Shown: in pieces, positions 47,286 through 57,466 of the stretch
Position numbering within the stretch: position 1 is the first letter of the stretch
Layout: each line of letters begins with the position of its first letter
Assembly (NCBI GenBank): GCA_035295125.1
Contig: DATGJP010000102.1
Location: forward strand, 1-64,000
Direction of reading: 5' to 3'
DNA from: JAICMB01 sp035295125
GTDB taxonomy: Bacteria; Acidobacteriota; Terriglobia; Bryobacterales; Bryobacteraceae
Length of the DNA stretch: 64,000 bases
The notes under the pieces: generated by a model
Database searches by the model: none
What the model was told of the DNA's origin: nothing
What the model saw: only the letters and a program-made list of their open reading frames with translations
Program-made: the position numbers and the translations under genes

Positions 47286-48350
47286 TTAGCGCTTGGCGGC
47301 GCCGGCGGCTACGGGTTTAGGTGGCTCGGCCGGTGGCGCGGCGGCGGGCTCAACTTTTGTCAAGCCCAGGGCTTTGCGGAGTGCGGTGTCGATTTCCTGG
47401 CGGATGTCGCCGTTTTCCTTCATGAACTGGCGGGCGTTTTCGCGGCCCTGGCCGATGCGCTCGGCTTTGTAGCTGTACCAGGAGCCGGACTTCTCGATGA
47501 TGTTCTGCGCGACTCCGAGGTCGATCAGGTCGCCTTCCCTGGAGATGCCTTCGCCGTAGATGATGTCGAATTCGGCTTCGCGGAAGGGGGGCGCGACCTT
47601 ATTCTTTACGATTTTGACCTTGGTTCTGTTGCCGGTTACCGTCTCGCCTTCCTTGATGGCAGCGATGCGCCGGATGTCGGCGCGGACCGAAGAATAGAAC
47701 TTCAGGGCTCGCCCGCCAGTGGTCGTTTCGGGATTGCCGAACATCACGCCAATCTTTTCGCGGATTTGGTTGATGAAGATCAGGCAGGTATTCGATTTGG
47801 AAACGATACCGGTGAGCTTGCGCATGGCCTGCGACATGAGCCGAGCCTGCACGCCCATGTGGCTGTCGCCCATTTCGCCGTCGAGTTCAGCCTTAGGGAC
47901 GAGCGCCGCGACGGAATCGACGACGAGTACATCGATAGAACCCGACGTAATGAGCGCGCTGGTGATTTCCAGAGCCTGTTCAGCGTAGTCCGGCTGCGAG
48001 ACGAGCAGATTATCCACATCGACGCCCAATTTCTTGGCGTAGATGGGATCGAGCGCGTGCTCGACGTCGATGAAAGCGGCCATGCCGCCGCCCTTTTGCG
48101 CTTCGGCGATGACCTGGAGCGCGACCGTGGTTTTACCGGAAGATTCAGGTCCGAAGATTTCGCAAATTCGGCCGCGCGGAAAGCCGCCGACTCCGAGCGC
48201 ATAATCCAAGGAGATGGATCCGCTGGAAATGACGGTGACCGGCACCACCGCTTCCTTGGATCCGAGCCGCAGGACAGAGCCCTTTCCGAATTGCTTTTCG
48301 ATCTGGCTGAGCGTAAGAGCTATGGTGCGGCTGCGTTCTTTTTCGTCCAT
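47286..48350 (-). CDS. recA: Recombinase RecA
   Basis: 354 aa, normal length. ATP-dependent strand-exchange protein and coprotease for LexA. Seen: ALSQIEKQFGKGSVLRLG, Walker A GPESSGKTT near residue 70, FIDVEHALDPIYAKKLGVDVD, Walker B VLVVDSVAALVPKAEL, loop L1 and L2 region (FINQIREKIGVMFGNPETTTGGRALKFY). The C-terminal tail is Pro/Ala-rich rather than acidic (PAAAPPAEPPKPVAAGAAKR), unlike the E. coli protein. A TATAAT hexamer lies 41 bp upstream. Confidence 0.98.
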   Translation of the reverse strand: MDEKERSRTIALTLSQIEKQFGKGSVLRLGSKEAVVPVTVISSGSISLDYALGVGGFPRGRICEIFGPESSGKTTVALQVIAEAQKGGGMAAFIDVEHALDPIYAKKLGVDVDNLLVSQPDYAEQALEITSALITSGSIDVLVVDSVAALVPKAELDGEMGDSHMGVQARLMSQAMRKLTGIVSKSNTCLIFINQIREKIGVMFGNPETTTGGRALKFYSSVRADIRRIAAIKEGETVTGNRTKVKIVKNKVAPPFREAEFDIIYGEGISREGDLIDLGVAQNIIEKSGSWYSYKAERIGQGRENARQFMKENGDIRQEIDTALRKALGLTKVEPAAAPPAEPPKPVAAGAAKR

Positions 48351-48390
48351 GCGTGGATGATCCTTCCAGGAAAACTCGGGGGACGAACCT

Positions 48391-48396
48391 ATTATA
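48391..48396 (-). promoter_or_regulatory. Candidate -10 box of recA
   Basis: On the minus strand the sequence reads TATAAT, a perfect sigma-70 -10 hexamer, 41 bp upstream of the recA ATG. The expected -35 position has no good TTGACA match, so this is a half-supported promoter. I could not identify a LexA box with confidence. Confidence 0.4.
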
Positions 48397-48418
48397 CTGT
48401 GGTGCGGCTCGCCGGCGA

Positions 48419-51028
48419 TTATTCGAGGCGCAGCGCGCTCGCAGGATCGATCCGTGTGGCGCGGCGGGCCGGCAGGATCATGGCAATCAGCGCCAGCGCG
48501 AGCAGGAGCGCGGCGATGGTGATGTAAACGACCGGATCAGAGGCTTTGACTCCGAAGAGCTGGCTGCGGATGAGACTCGTCAGGGGCAGCGACGCGAGCG
48601 CGCCCATTACGAGACCCGCGGCGGCGAGAGCCAGGCCTTTGCGCATGACGAGACCCAGGATGTCCACGGGCTTCGCGCCAAGCGCCAGGCGAATGCCGAA
48701 CTCACCGGTGCGTTGACCGACCAGGTACGCGAGAACCCCGTACAGACCGATAGAGGCCAACAATAAAGCAACTCCGGAAAAGCACGCGAGCAGGAGCATC
48801 GTCAGGCGGCGGCTTGCGGTGGAGTTGTCGACCAGCGATTCCAAGGTGCGGATCTTCCACATCGGCTGATCCTTGTCAACGGACCAGAAGGCACGTTGCA
48901 CGTCCCTGACAATAGACATCGGATCGGCTTTGGCCCGGACAACAAGCGTGGCGAAGAGGTACGGGTCCTGGGGGTAGGGGACATACAGGCCGGGCAGACT
49001 CGTCTCGTCCAGGGTGTCATGCTTCACGTCGCCGACGATGCCCACGATCGTGGCGGGAACCAGTTTGGTGACCGCGCCGCCTGGGTCGTGTTCGGGGATT
49101 AGGGCCTGGCGGCCGATAGCGCCCTGGTTCGGCCAGAAGCGGTCAACGAAGGAACGGCTCACAATAATGACCCGCGCCGACGAGGGGCCGTCAGATGTTG
49201 CAAAGGGCCGGCCGTCGAGGAGCGGAATGCGCATGGCGGCGAAGTAGGTCGGCGTAATGGCGTTATAGCGGACAGTGAGCGGGTGTTCGCGGGGCGGCTC
49301 CGGACGATCTGGCAGGGCGATGTTGGCGGATTCACCGTTGAAGCTGAACGGCAGGCCTCGGATGATGCCGGCGGTGTCGACTCCCGGGAGGGCGCTGACG
49401 CGCGCAACAACTTCGTTGTGGAAGGCTGTGCTTTGGATGCCGGATTGGTATTTGTTCTTCGGGAGACGGTATTCCAGCGTCAGGACACGGTCGGAGTTGA
49501 AGCCGACATCGACGCGCAGGAGGCTTTGGATGCTCTTCAGCATCAGGCCCGTGGCGAGCAGCAGAATGAACGCGAGCGCCACTTGTGCCGCGACGAGCGT
49601 GTTACGGAGGTTCGATTGCGTGGAGCCGGCTCCCCGCTGGCGAAGAACGTCAGTCGCGGTGCGGCGTGCGGCCAATGCCGGGGCGAGGCCGAACGCCAGC
49701 CCGGCGAGAATCGAGATAGCGGCTACGTAGAGCAGGTCGCGCGGGTTCACGGCTGCGAGTTTGACATCGGAGTAGAAACGCGACGCGATCAAACGGGCTA
49801 CCGACTGACTCAGTAGCGCTCCCACCGCTCCCCCGAGCAATGCCAACAGAATGCTCTCGGTAAGAAGTTGGCGAACAAGACGTTTTGAACTCGCGCCAAG
49901 GGAGGTGCGGACGGCGATTTCGTGGCGTCGGCCGGCACTCTTGGCGAGGAGCAGGCCCGCCATGTTGGCGCAGCCGATCAGCAGCACGCAAATCACGCTG
50001 GCGCCGAGCAGAACCAGGGTGGGGCGCTCGTCTCGGGTCAGATAGGACTGCAGCGGGAACGCCATGGCGCCGCGATCGCGATTCGTGTCGGGATATTGCA
50101 GGGCCAAGCGGTGGCTGACGGTGGCAAGGTCCGCCTGGGTGCGTTCCAGCGACGCGCCATTTGCCAGGCGTGCAAGGCCAACCAGTAGCGGTACGGATCG
50201 CTCGCGGGAGTAGTGAGGAATCGCAACCAGAGGCACCCAGATATCGCCGGATAGGGCAAGCGGCCCGAAGTAGGGCGGAAGGACGCCGATCACGGTCGAT
50301 GGCTCGCCGTTCAGGATCAGGCTTCGGCCGACGATGTTCGGATCGGCGCCATAGCGGCTTCTCCAGACGGGTTCGCTCAAAAGACAGACTCGTGCCGAGC
50401 CGGGCTGGTCGTCGCCGGCGGCGAAGGTGCGCCCCAGGATGGGATGGATTCCGAGCAGCGGCAGAAACTGCGGGGACACGAACGTACCGAGATAGCGGGC
50501 GGGCTGCTCCTCGCCGGACAAACTGATGCTCTCATTCCATAGCCCGGCAAGGCTGGAGAACGAACGGACGGCGCGGAAATCTTCAAGATCGGGGAAGGAC
50601 AACAGGCGGTTTTGATGGTTTTCGCGCGAAAAGATCAGGACGAGTTGTTCAGGCTTCGGAAAGGGAAGAGGCTTAAGAAGCACTGCGTCGAGAATGCTGA
50701 AGATCGCTCCGTTCGCCCCTATGACGAGCGCCAGGGTAGCGACGGCAGTGAGCGTGAAGAGGGGCTGGCGGCGCAAAATTCTTAAGCCGTAGGCAACGTC
50801 CTGGAGCATGGTTTCGAGCGTCATGAAGATATGGGATTCGCGAGTGTGTTCCCGGGCTAGTGTCGGGTTTCCGAACTGGCGGCGGGCGGCGGCTCGGGCT
50901 TCCCCGGGCGTATGTCCGGCGGCGATGAGTTGTTCGGTCCGCATTTCAATATGGGAGGTGATCTCGTCGTCGAGGTCCTGCCGGAGGCGCCGGTTCCAGA
51001 GTGATTTCCACTTGTAGAGAAAAGGCAT
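48419..51028 (-). CDS. ADOP-type MacB/FtsX-like permease
   Basis: 869 aa. Acidobacterial duplicated orphan permease type: an N-terminal prefix (RLRQDLDDEITSHIEMRTEQL and EARAAARRQFGN), first membrane helix (LFTLTAVATLALVIGANGAIF), a MacB periplasmic core, a central FtsX bundle (GCANMAGLLLAKSAGRRHEIAVRTSLGASSKRLVRQLL), a second MacB core (VDTAGIIRGLPFSFNGE...) and the final FtsX bundle (YLVGQRTGEFGIRLALGAKPVDILGLVM). No ATPase gene is adjacent, as usual for this group. A PadR-type gene precedes it by 11 bp. Function unknown; MacB relatives work as mechanotransmitters in export. Confidence 0.92.
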   Translation of the reverse strand: MPFLYKWKSLWNRRLRQDLDDEITSHIEMRTEQLIAAGHTPGEARAAARRQFGNPTLAREHTRESHIFMTLETMLQDVAYGLRILRRQPLFTLTAVATLALVIGANGAIFSILDAVLLKPLPFPKPEQLVLIFSRENHQNRLLSFPDLEDFRAVRSFSSLAGLWNESISLSGEEQPARYLGTFVSPQFLPLLGIHPILGRTFAAGDDQPGSARVCLLSEPVWRSRYGADPNIVGRSLILNGEPSTVIGVLPPYFGPLALSGDIWVPLVAIPHYSRERSVPLLVGLARLANGASLERTQADLATVSHRLALQYPDTNRDRGAMAFPLQSYLTRDERPTLVLLGASVICVLLIGCANMAGLLLAKSAGRRHEIAVRTSLGASSKRLVRQLLTESILLALLGGAVGALLSQSVARLIASRFYSDVKLAAVNPRDLLYVAAISILAGLAFGLAPALAARRTATDVLRQRGAGSTQSNLRNTLVAAQVALAFILLLATGLMLKSIQSLLRVDVGFNSDRVLTLEYRLPKNKYQSGIQSTAFHNEVVARVSALPGVDTAGIIRGLPFSFNGESANIALPDRPEPPREHPLTVRYNAITPTYFAAMRIPLLDGRPFATSDGPSSARVIIVSRSFVDRFWPNQGAIGRQALIPEHDPGGAVTKLVPATIVGIVGDVKHDTLDETSLPGLYVPYPQDPYLFATLVVRAKADPMSIVRDVQRAFWSVDKDQPMWKIRTLESLVDNSTASRRLTMLLLACFSGVALLLASIGLYGVLAYLVGQRTGEFGIRLALGAKPVDILGLVMRKGLALAAAGLVMGALASLPLTSLIRSQLFGVKASDPVVYITIAALLLALALIAMILPARRATRIDPASALRLE

Positions 51029-51039
51029 GGCGGTACTCG

Positions 51040-51369
51040 TCAGGCGAAACGGAGGATTTTCGAGACGGCTCGCGTCAGGTCGTTCCAGCGGCGCTCTTCA
51101 TTTGCGAGTTGCTTCCTGCCGGCCGCGGTGATGCGGTACATCTTGACGCGGCGGTTGGTCGGAGATGTGGACCACTCGGATTCGATCCAGCCTTGGGATT
51201 CGATGCGGTGAAGCGCCGGATAGAGAGAGCCTTCTTCGACCCGCAGGATCTCATCGGAGATCTGCTGGATGTGCGTCGCGATGCCGTAGCCGTGAAGAGC
51301 GCCTCGGGCGGCAAGGGTTTTGAGGACCAGGAGGTCGAGGGTGCCCTGGAGTTGGTCGGTTTTGGCCAT
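51040..51369 (-). CDS. PadR-family transcriptional regulator
   Basis: 109 aa. PadR winged helix: LQGTLDLLVLKTLAARGALHGYGIATHIQQIS, LRVEEGSLYPALHRIESQGWIESEW, and RRVKMYRITAAGRKQLANEE. Dimeric regulator, probably of its own operon with the ADOP permease 11 bp downstream. A dyad ATG-c-CTAG-a-CAT lies 17-28 bp upstream of the start, beside TATTAT on the same strand, and is a likely operator/promoter overlap. Confidence 0.94.
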   Translation of the reverse strand: MAKTDQLQGTLDLLVLKTLAARGALHGYGIATHIQQISDEILRVEEGSLYPALHRIESQGWIESEWSTSPTNRRVKMYRITAAGRKQLANEERRWNDLTRAVSKILRFA

Positions 51370-51385
51370 TGCTAATTAGTTTTCT

Positions 51386-51407
51386 ATGCCTAGACATCTA
51401 ATAATAC
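51386..51407 (-). promoter_or_regulatory. Candidate PadR operator and promoter of the PadR-ADOP operon
   Basis: ATGCCTAGACAT (51386-51397) has ATG/CAT ends and a central CTAG, twelve of eighteen symmetric positions in the wider window, as expected for PadR-type half sites. The minus strand reads TATTATTAG just upstream of it (51398-51406), a possible -10. Position 17-38 bp before the PadR start suits autoregulation. Confidence 0.35.
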
Positions 51408-51447
51408 GCGGGCGGCGCGCTAAGGTTACACCGATAATGGAGATTCG

Positions 51448-52914
<1,467 letters not shown>

Positions 52915-52937
52915 CGCCTTCAGGATTCCTCAAGGCG
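52915..52937 (+). terminator. Hairpin after the AAA ATPase gene
   Basis: CGCCTTCAGG-att-CCTCAAGGCG, 10-bp stem with one mismatch, directly after the stop codon. No T-run, so intrinsic termination is only a possibility. Confidence 0.35.
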
Positions 52938-53026
52938 GCGGCTGTATCCCATTGCATGCGCGGCGCCTCCGAGCGCAGGCTCCCATCCGGCGTTGCTTCT
53001 GCTTCTCACCGCAACGTTTTCGCGGC

Positions 53027-53641
53027 TTATTCCGCGGAGGCGGATTCGACCTCGAGTTCGCGGGCTGACAGCACCACATGGCGCTGCGGTGTCTCTTTAT
53101 TCAGTCCGTACCGCAGCCTTACGATGGAACCGGCGATGACCAGGAAAAAACAGACTTCGACGAAGACCTTTTCGCCATCGAGCAGGTCGGGCGGCAGGTT
53201 CTTGAGATTGGGATCGATGAGAGTCCCGTGGACGTATAGGAGTCCGGCCGCGGCATAGGCAACGTAATGAAACGCCTTCCAGGCGCGGCGTCCGATGCTC
53301 AGGCGAAAGTACGATGTGACGACAACGAACGTGACGCTGTACAGCGCGAGCGCACCAAGCCAATTATAGGTTTGCTGGCCGGGTGAGTTTATCGGCCACA
53401 ATACATCGATCCAGTGAAAGTGGGCGGTGCTCGAGAAGAGGAGCAGGACAGGATGGAGGAAGACCAGGAACAGGGCGATATAAGCCGTCCAGTTATGAAT
53501 GTCGAAGATGGGAATGCGGCGATGGGGCCAACGGCGCACGGGACTGTAGCGCATCGAAATTAACAGTCCCAGGAGGATGTTGAGGGTCAACAGCGCCATA
53601 GCTGTAAGGCCGGCGTAGCTCGATAAATCAACTGCGGACAT
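53027..53641 (-). CDS. Ferric-reductase-like transmembrane protein
   Basis: 204 aa from ATG 53641; the frame is open further back into the neighbouring gene start and I reject that extension. Five to six membrane helices with histidines in positions suited to haem: FDIHNWTAYIALFLVFLHPVLL, FHWIDV, AWKAFHYVAYAAAGLLYVHGTLI. This is the pattern of the ferric reductase/NADPH-oxidase-like b-type haem core, similar in size to MsrQ/YedZ proteins, but no MsrP gene is present. It is divergent from the GT87-like gene with 19 bp between the starts. Electron partner unknown. Confidence 0.8.
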   Translation of the reverse strand: MSAVDLSSYAGLTAMALLTLNILLGLLISMRYSPVRRWPHRRIPIFDIHNWTAYIALFLVFLHPVLLLFSSTAHFHWIDVLWPINSPGQQTYNWLGALALYSVTFVVVTSYFRLSIGRRAWKAFHYVAYAAAGLLYVHGTLIDPNLKNLPPDLLDGEKVFVEVCFFLVIAGSIVRLRYGLNKETPQRHVVLSARELEVESASAE

Positions 53642-53660
53642 GCATTTCGAATTGTAAACT

Positions 53661-55640
53661 ATGGACAAGCTGAAGCTTGTCTTACCCATCGTGGCGGTGG
53701 TGCTCGGGGCGGTTGTAATTGAGCCTCCGCTTATGCGCGGCTGGCATCACGTCGAGACCGATTTTCCCAACCTTTATACGGCTGCGGTGCTGGCGCGCAA
53801 GCATCTTCCGTTGCGCGATTATTACGACTGGCCGTGGTTCCAGCGGCAGATGAATTATGCGGGCATCGAGCATCAACTCGGCGGCTATTCTCCGCAGTCG
53901 CCGGTGACGTTTCTTCCGGCGCTGCCGTTCTCGGGATTGCGGATGCAGGTGGCGAAGCGGGTCTGGCTTTTAATTGGGCTTTTGTGCCTGGGTATGGCGC
54001 TGGTTTTGCTTTCGCGGCTTGGTGGCTTGCCAGTCGGCGGGCTGGCGATTCTTGCCTGGCTTGGATATGCGGCGATCCACGGGAATCTGATCCTGGGCCA
54101 ATATTACTTTTTTCTGCTCCTGCTCTTGTCCGCGAGCGTGTGGTATTTGCTGCGGGGTCGGGCGTTCAGCGGCGGTGTGCTGATGGGCCTCGTGTTTGCG
54201 CTCAAGCTATATGGCGGGCCGTTCCTGCTCTATTTCGCGTGGAAGCGGCAATGGCGGGCGCTCGGCGGGATGCTTGCCGCGTGTGCGGTCCTCGGGATGG
54301 CATCGATCGCGATGTTTGGATTCGCGGACAACTTGTATTACATCCTGCACGTCATTCCTCGCGCGCTCGATGGGCAGAGCCAGCAACCGTATGCGCCGGG
54401 TTTGCCCACGATCTCGAACATGTTGCGGCATGCCTTTGTGCTGGAACCGGAACTGAATCCAAATCCGCTCGCGGATTGGCCGGCACTTTGCTTTTTTCTG
54501 CAGCCGCTGATGATTAATGGGGCGCTGGTGTTTTCCCTCATTTGGCTGCCTCGGGACGAACGCAGCGAGGCGCGGGACCTGGCTTTGTTCATCATCATGC
54601 TGATGCTGATTTCGCCGAATCGGGCGGCCTATACGTCGGTGCTGTTGCTGGTTCCTGTAGCGTTGCTTTTGCGAGGTGTTCGGTGGCCTGCCGCGGTTGG
54701 ATTGATAGCGGCGTATGTTCTTCTTGGCAATAATATCGTTCCCTCGTGGAGTTGGCTTTTTCCTAAAGTGTGGCTGTTGCTGGCGCTGTTCTTGGGTGTT
54801 AGTTCGCTGTATTGGTCGCGCCGCTATGTGTTGCCGGCTGGCGCGGCTGTGCTTGTTGTGGCGAGCGTGAGCGCATGGCGCCACGTTGCCGGTTACTACG
54901 GCGAGCCTCCGCAGCGGTTTGAGTCGGTTGCTGTTCAGCCGGGCGCTATCTATTCGTCGGCGCCGGCGCCTGCGGGGGACGCAGTACTTTTTGAATCGAT
55001 TGCAGAGGGGCGCTACCTGATTCGGCGAGGTGCGCAAAGATATGCCTTCGATGGGAATGCGTTCCACCCCTCGGCGGCCGGCGCAGGCGAAGCGTTTTAC
55101 TTCGAACTCACTGCTGCTGAGCACTCCAGCATACGGCGGTTCGATCCTGCGTCGAAGCTGCTCGAGACTCTGTCGCCGGCTTACACGTCGCCGATGCTTC
55201 CGTCGGGGTCAGGGGCGATGGTGTCGTATGCGGCGGATGGCAAGCTGGCGGTCTATGATGGCAAGGATACCCGGGTGTTGGCGCTGGCTGGACCGGTGCG
55301 GGAAACATCGTGGTTTCCTGACCGGATGCATGTTGCCGCGGCGGTCGGCGATCAGATTTGTCGCGTCGAGATTGGATCGGGGAGTGTTGAGGTGCTGGCG
55401 CGGGGCTCGGAACCGGCAGTATCTCCGGATGGGGAGTGGCTTGCTTTCACAAGAGATACCTTGGCGACGAGGCAGGTTTGGGTGCAAAACCTGAAGACTT
55501 CAGCGGCGCGGCAACTGACAGAGGGCAGTTGTGACAGCTATCTGCCGGCTTGGGATGCGGATTCCACCACCTTGGTCTTCGCCAGCGATTGCGAACGCGC
55601 CATGGGATTGCCTCGGCTGTACAGGGCTCGGATTAGATAG
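53661..55640 (+). CDS. GT87-like membrane glycosyltransferase (DUF2029) with C-terminal propeller
   Basis: 659 aa. Residues 1-400 have about ten membrane helices and the DUF2029/GT87 look: ETDFPNLYTAAVLARKHLPLRDYYD with the acidic pair after helix 1, NLILGQYYFFLLLLL, GVLMGLVFALKLYGG and LMLISPNRAAYTSVL. GT87 enzymes such as PimE use polyprenyl-phosphate mannose. From about 425 the sequence changes to a soluble TolB/WD40-like beta-propeller (VLFESIAEGRYLIRRG, AVSPDGEWLAFTRD, YLPAWDADSTTLVFASD). That tail is not part of usual GT87 enzymes. Donor and acceptor are unknown; the glycosyltransferase call is from overall pattern. Confidence 0.75.
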   Translation: MDKLKLVLPIVAVVLGAVVIEPPLMRGWHHVETDFPNLYTAAVLARKHLPLRDYYDWPWFQRQMNYAGIEHQLGGYSPQSPVTFLPALPFSGLRMQVAKRVWLLIGLLCLGMALVLLSRLGGLPVGGLAILAWLGYAAIHGNLILGQYYFFLLLLLSASVWYLLRGRAFSGGVLMGLVFALKLYGGPFLLYFAWKRQWRALGGMLAACAVLGMASIAMFGFADNLYYILHVIPRALDGQSQQPYAPGLPTISNMLRHAFVLEPELNPNPLADWPALCFFLQPLMINGALVFSLIWLPRDERSEARDLALFIIMLMLISPNRAAYTSVLLLVPVALLLRGVRWPAAVGLIAAYVLLGNNIVPSWSWLFPKVWLLLALFLGVSSLYWSRRYVLPAGAAVLVVASVSAWRHVAGYYGEPPQRFESVAVQPGAIYSSAPAPAGDAVLFESIAEGRYLIRRGAQRYAFDGNAFHPSAAGAGEAFYFELTAAEHSSIRRFDPASKLLETLSPAYTSPMLPSGSGAMVSYAADGKLAVYDGKDTRVLALAGPVRETSWFPDRMHVAAAVGDQICRVEIGSGSVEVLARGSEPAVSPDGEWLAFTRDTLATRQVWVQNLKTSAARQLTEGSCDSYLPAWDADSTTLVFASDCERAMGLPRLYRARIR

Positions 55641-55668
55641 GGTCCGCGCTGGGGGGTGTGGAAGGATA

Positions 55669-55681
55669 TTCGCGACGCGAA
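55669..55681. terminator. Short hairpin between convergent genes
   Basis: TTCGCG-a-CGCGAA between the stops of the GT87-like and the ADOP-like gene, 45 bp apart. Six-base arms, no T-run. Confidence 0.3.
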
Positions 55682-55685
55682 GAAT

Positions 55686-57086
55686 CTAGCGGGCGAATAA
55701 TTCCAGCCAGGAATCGTCGAGCGAGGTCCATTGTTCCGGCTCGCTCCAACTCGACGTCATCTCGGGAACATGAAGCATTCCGTGGCCTTCGCTGCAGACC
55801 AATTCGGTTCCCGCCCAGTCGAAGAGCATGCATCCGGGACAGCCGACGTGCGCTGCGAGACCGAGGCGGCGTTGGCAGACCCGGCAGCGCTGGCACTGGT
55901 CGTGGATCGACCAAGTGAGCGCCCCCATCGTGGCGAGTAGAAAGAGCCAGGTGGACAGTGGCTCGGTCCAGGCGTCGGTGCCTCCCGTCATCGTGATGGA
56001 CGCCGCGCGCGTAAACTCGATGCCGGCGATCAGCACCGCCAGCAAAGCCAGAGCAGTCTTCGCACAGAAGAACAGCGCGCCCCAACCGTCGTATTGGCGT
56101 GCAGGCCGAAGCGTTAAGCGCGAACCAGCGAACGTGATTACGGTGGCCAGGATCAGTGCCAGTCCAAACGATCCGAGCACGTAGCGAACACGCTCCTGAA
56201 GCGGCGTCATCTCAATGAGTGCGTCCCAGGCGGATACGCCATCTGCACATACAAGCGTCTGCATCTCGCGAACCGCAGCCTTAAGCGTGATTTCAGGACG
56301 CAGGCGCGCAACGACACCCATCCTGCGGTCCGAAACGGCGGCAACCCGCCAGATCGCCACGTCGCGTGACAGGAACCAGAAGCGCTTGTCCAACACGCCG
56401 ATGACGCGACCCGGTGTCGCACCGCTCGGTTGGCGCTTCCAGTAGTCGTAGCTGAGCACAACACAATCGGCGCAGGCTTCCGTATCGCCGCGCTCGAAGA
56501 GGCGGCCGGCAGCGGTGTGGGCACCCAGAAGCGAGAAGAAATTCTCGCTCACGTTGGCGGTCAGGACTTCGTGTTCACGATGCCAGGAATAGGTCGCGAC
56601 ATTGTCAAGGAATTTGCTTTGGTTCTTCCACAGATTCGCCCAATGGGCCGGGATGCCGCGGCGCGCGGCTAGCGAAGGACCGGTTTGAGCCACCGTCACG
56701 ATGCGGTCGGCGTTGGAGTAAGGCAACGGGAACAGTACGTCGCGGGTCTTCGGCAGAAAGCCGCTAATGGCTGTCAGCATCAAGACGAAGGCTGCAAGCG
56801 CCGCAAGGCAGAACCCCGGCGATCGCGACCAGTAGGTGAATTCGCGAAGCAGATTCTCACGGTTAAAGGCGATGGCGCGGCAGGAAGCTGCATCGGGGAA
56901 CGCACCCCAGCAAAACTGCCACAGTTGCGAGCGCACGGCGCGTTCCGAATAGCCGCAGGCGCTCAGGTGAAGCGCGGCGTGCCATGCTTCGGACTCCCAC
57001 TCCTTGCGCCAATCTCGGCGCTGACGGCCCGGCACGAGCAGGCTCGCGACGCGGACGAGAATGCGACACTGCTGGAGGGCGGTCAT
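55686..57086 (-). CDS. Truncated ADOP/MacB-like membrane protein with zinc-ribbon tail
   Basis: 466 aa. Begins with a prefix (GRQRRDWRKEWESEAWHA) and a helix (FCLAALAAFVLMLTAISGFLP), then one MacB-type periplasmic core (SNADRIVTVAQTGPS, VSENFFSLLGAHTAAGRLFERGD, VVLSYDYWKRQPSG, VIGVLDKRFWFLSRDVAIW). Unlike full ADOPs it lacks the second core and the C-terminal FtsX bundle; instead there are helices (LALILATVITFAG, ALLAVLIAGIEF, LFLLATMGALTWSIHD) and a cytoplasmic-looking tail with Cys398, Cys401, Cys404, Cys416, Cys419 and Cys431-His435 (CQRCRVC, CPGC, CSEGHG). A PadR gene lies 9 bp upstream. Function unknown. Confidence 0.75.
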   Translation of the reverse strand: MTALQQCRILVRVASLLVPGRQRRDWRKEWESEAWHAALHLSACGYSERAVRSQLWQFCWGAFPDAASCRAIAFNRENLLREFTYWSRSPGFCLAALAAFVLMLTAISGFLPKTRDVLFPLPYSNADRIVTVAQTGPSLAARRGIPAHWANLWKNQSKFLDNVATYSWHREHEVLTANVSENFFSLLGAHTAAGRLFERGDTEACADCVVLSYDYWKRQPSGATPGRVIGVLDKRFWFLSRDVAIWRVAAVSDRRMGVVARLRPEITLKAAVREMQTLVCADGVSAWDALIEMTPLQERVRYVLGSFGLALILATVITFAGSRLTLRPARQYDGWGALFFCAKTALALLAVLIAGIEFTRAASITMTGGTDAWTEPLSTWLFLLATMGALTWSIHDQCQRCRVCQRRLGLAAHVGCPGCMLFDWAGTELVCSEGHGMLHVPEMTSSWSEPEQWTSLDDSWLELFAR

Positions 57087-57095
57087 GACGTCCTC

Positions 57096-57413
57096 CTACT
57101 GAGGCCTCGGCTTATCTTCAAGCGTCATGTGCTGTAACAACGGATAACGCCGCAGCGCTTTTTCCAGGGCCTGCTCGCCGAGGAGGGTGAGCTTGTAGTA
57201 ACGGCGCGGGGGCCGCATCTGCGCGGTCGCAAGAGCCTCTTTCTCCCACTTCGACTGAATGAATTCCGATTGCTCCAGGCGGCGCAATGCGGGATAAACA
57301 GTGCCACTGGGGAGACCCGTGGTTTCCATAATGTCGAAGCCGTAAGAGTAACCGGAGTTGATCGTCTGCAGGATCAGTGCCGAAGTGTGGGTCAGTTTGA
57401 GGTCTTTCGTCAT
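57096..57413 (-). CDS. PadR-family transcriptional regulator
   Basis: 105 aa. PadR winged helix: LTHTSALILQTINSGYSYGFDIMETTGLPSGTVYPALRRLEQSEFIQSKWEKE in short blocks, then RRYYKLTLLGEQALEKALRR. It precedes the truncated ADOP-like gene by 9 bp and faces the ABC transporter operon across about 100 bp. A perfect dyad TGTAGA-tt-TCTACA sits between them at 57453-57466, so it probably controls both directions. Confidence 0.93.
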   Translation of the reverse strand: MTKDLKLTHTSALILQTINSGYSYGFDIMETTGLPSGTVYPALRRLEQSEFIQSKWEKEALATAQMRPPRRYYKLTLLGEQALEKALRRYPLLQHMTLEDKPRPQ

Positions 57414-57452
57414 GCGCTTCGGGCCTTCACCAAGGAGTTTACAACATTCGCT

Positions 57453-57466
57453 TGTAGATTTCTACA
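57453..57466. promoter_or_regulatory. Candidate PadR operator in divergent promoter
   Basis: TGTAGA-tt-TCTACA, perfect 6-bp inverted repeat, 40 bp before the PadR start and 47 bp before the ABC ATPase start. PadR proteins bind dyads of this size, commonly with TGT/ACA ends. The assignment rests on symmetry and position. Confidence 0.55.
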
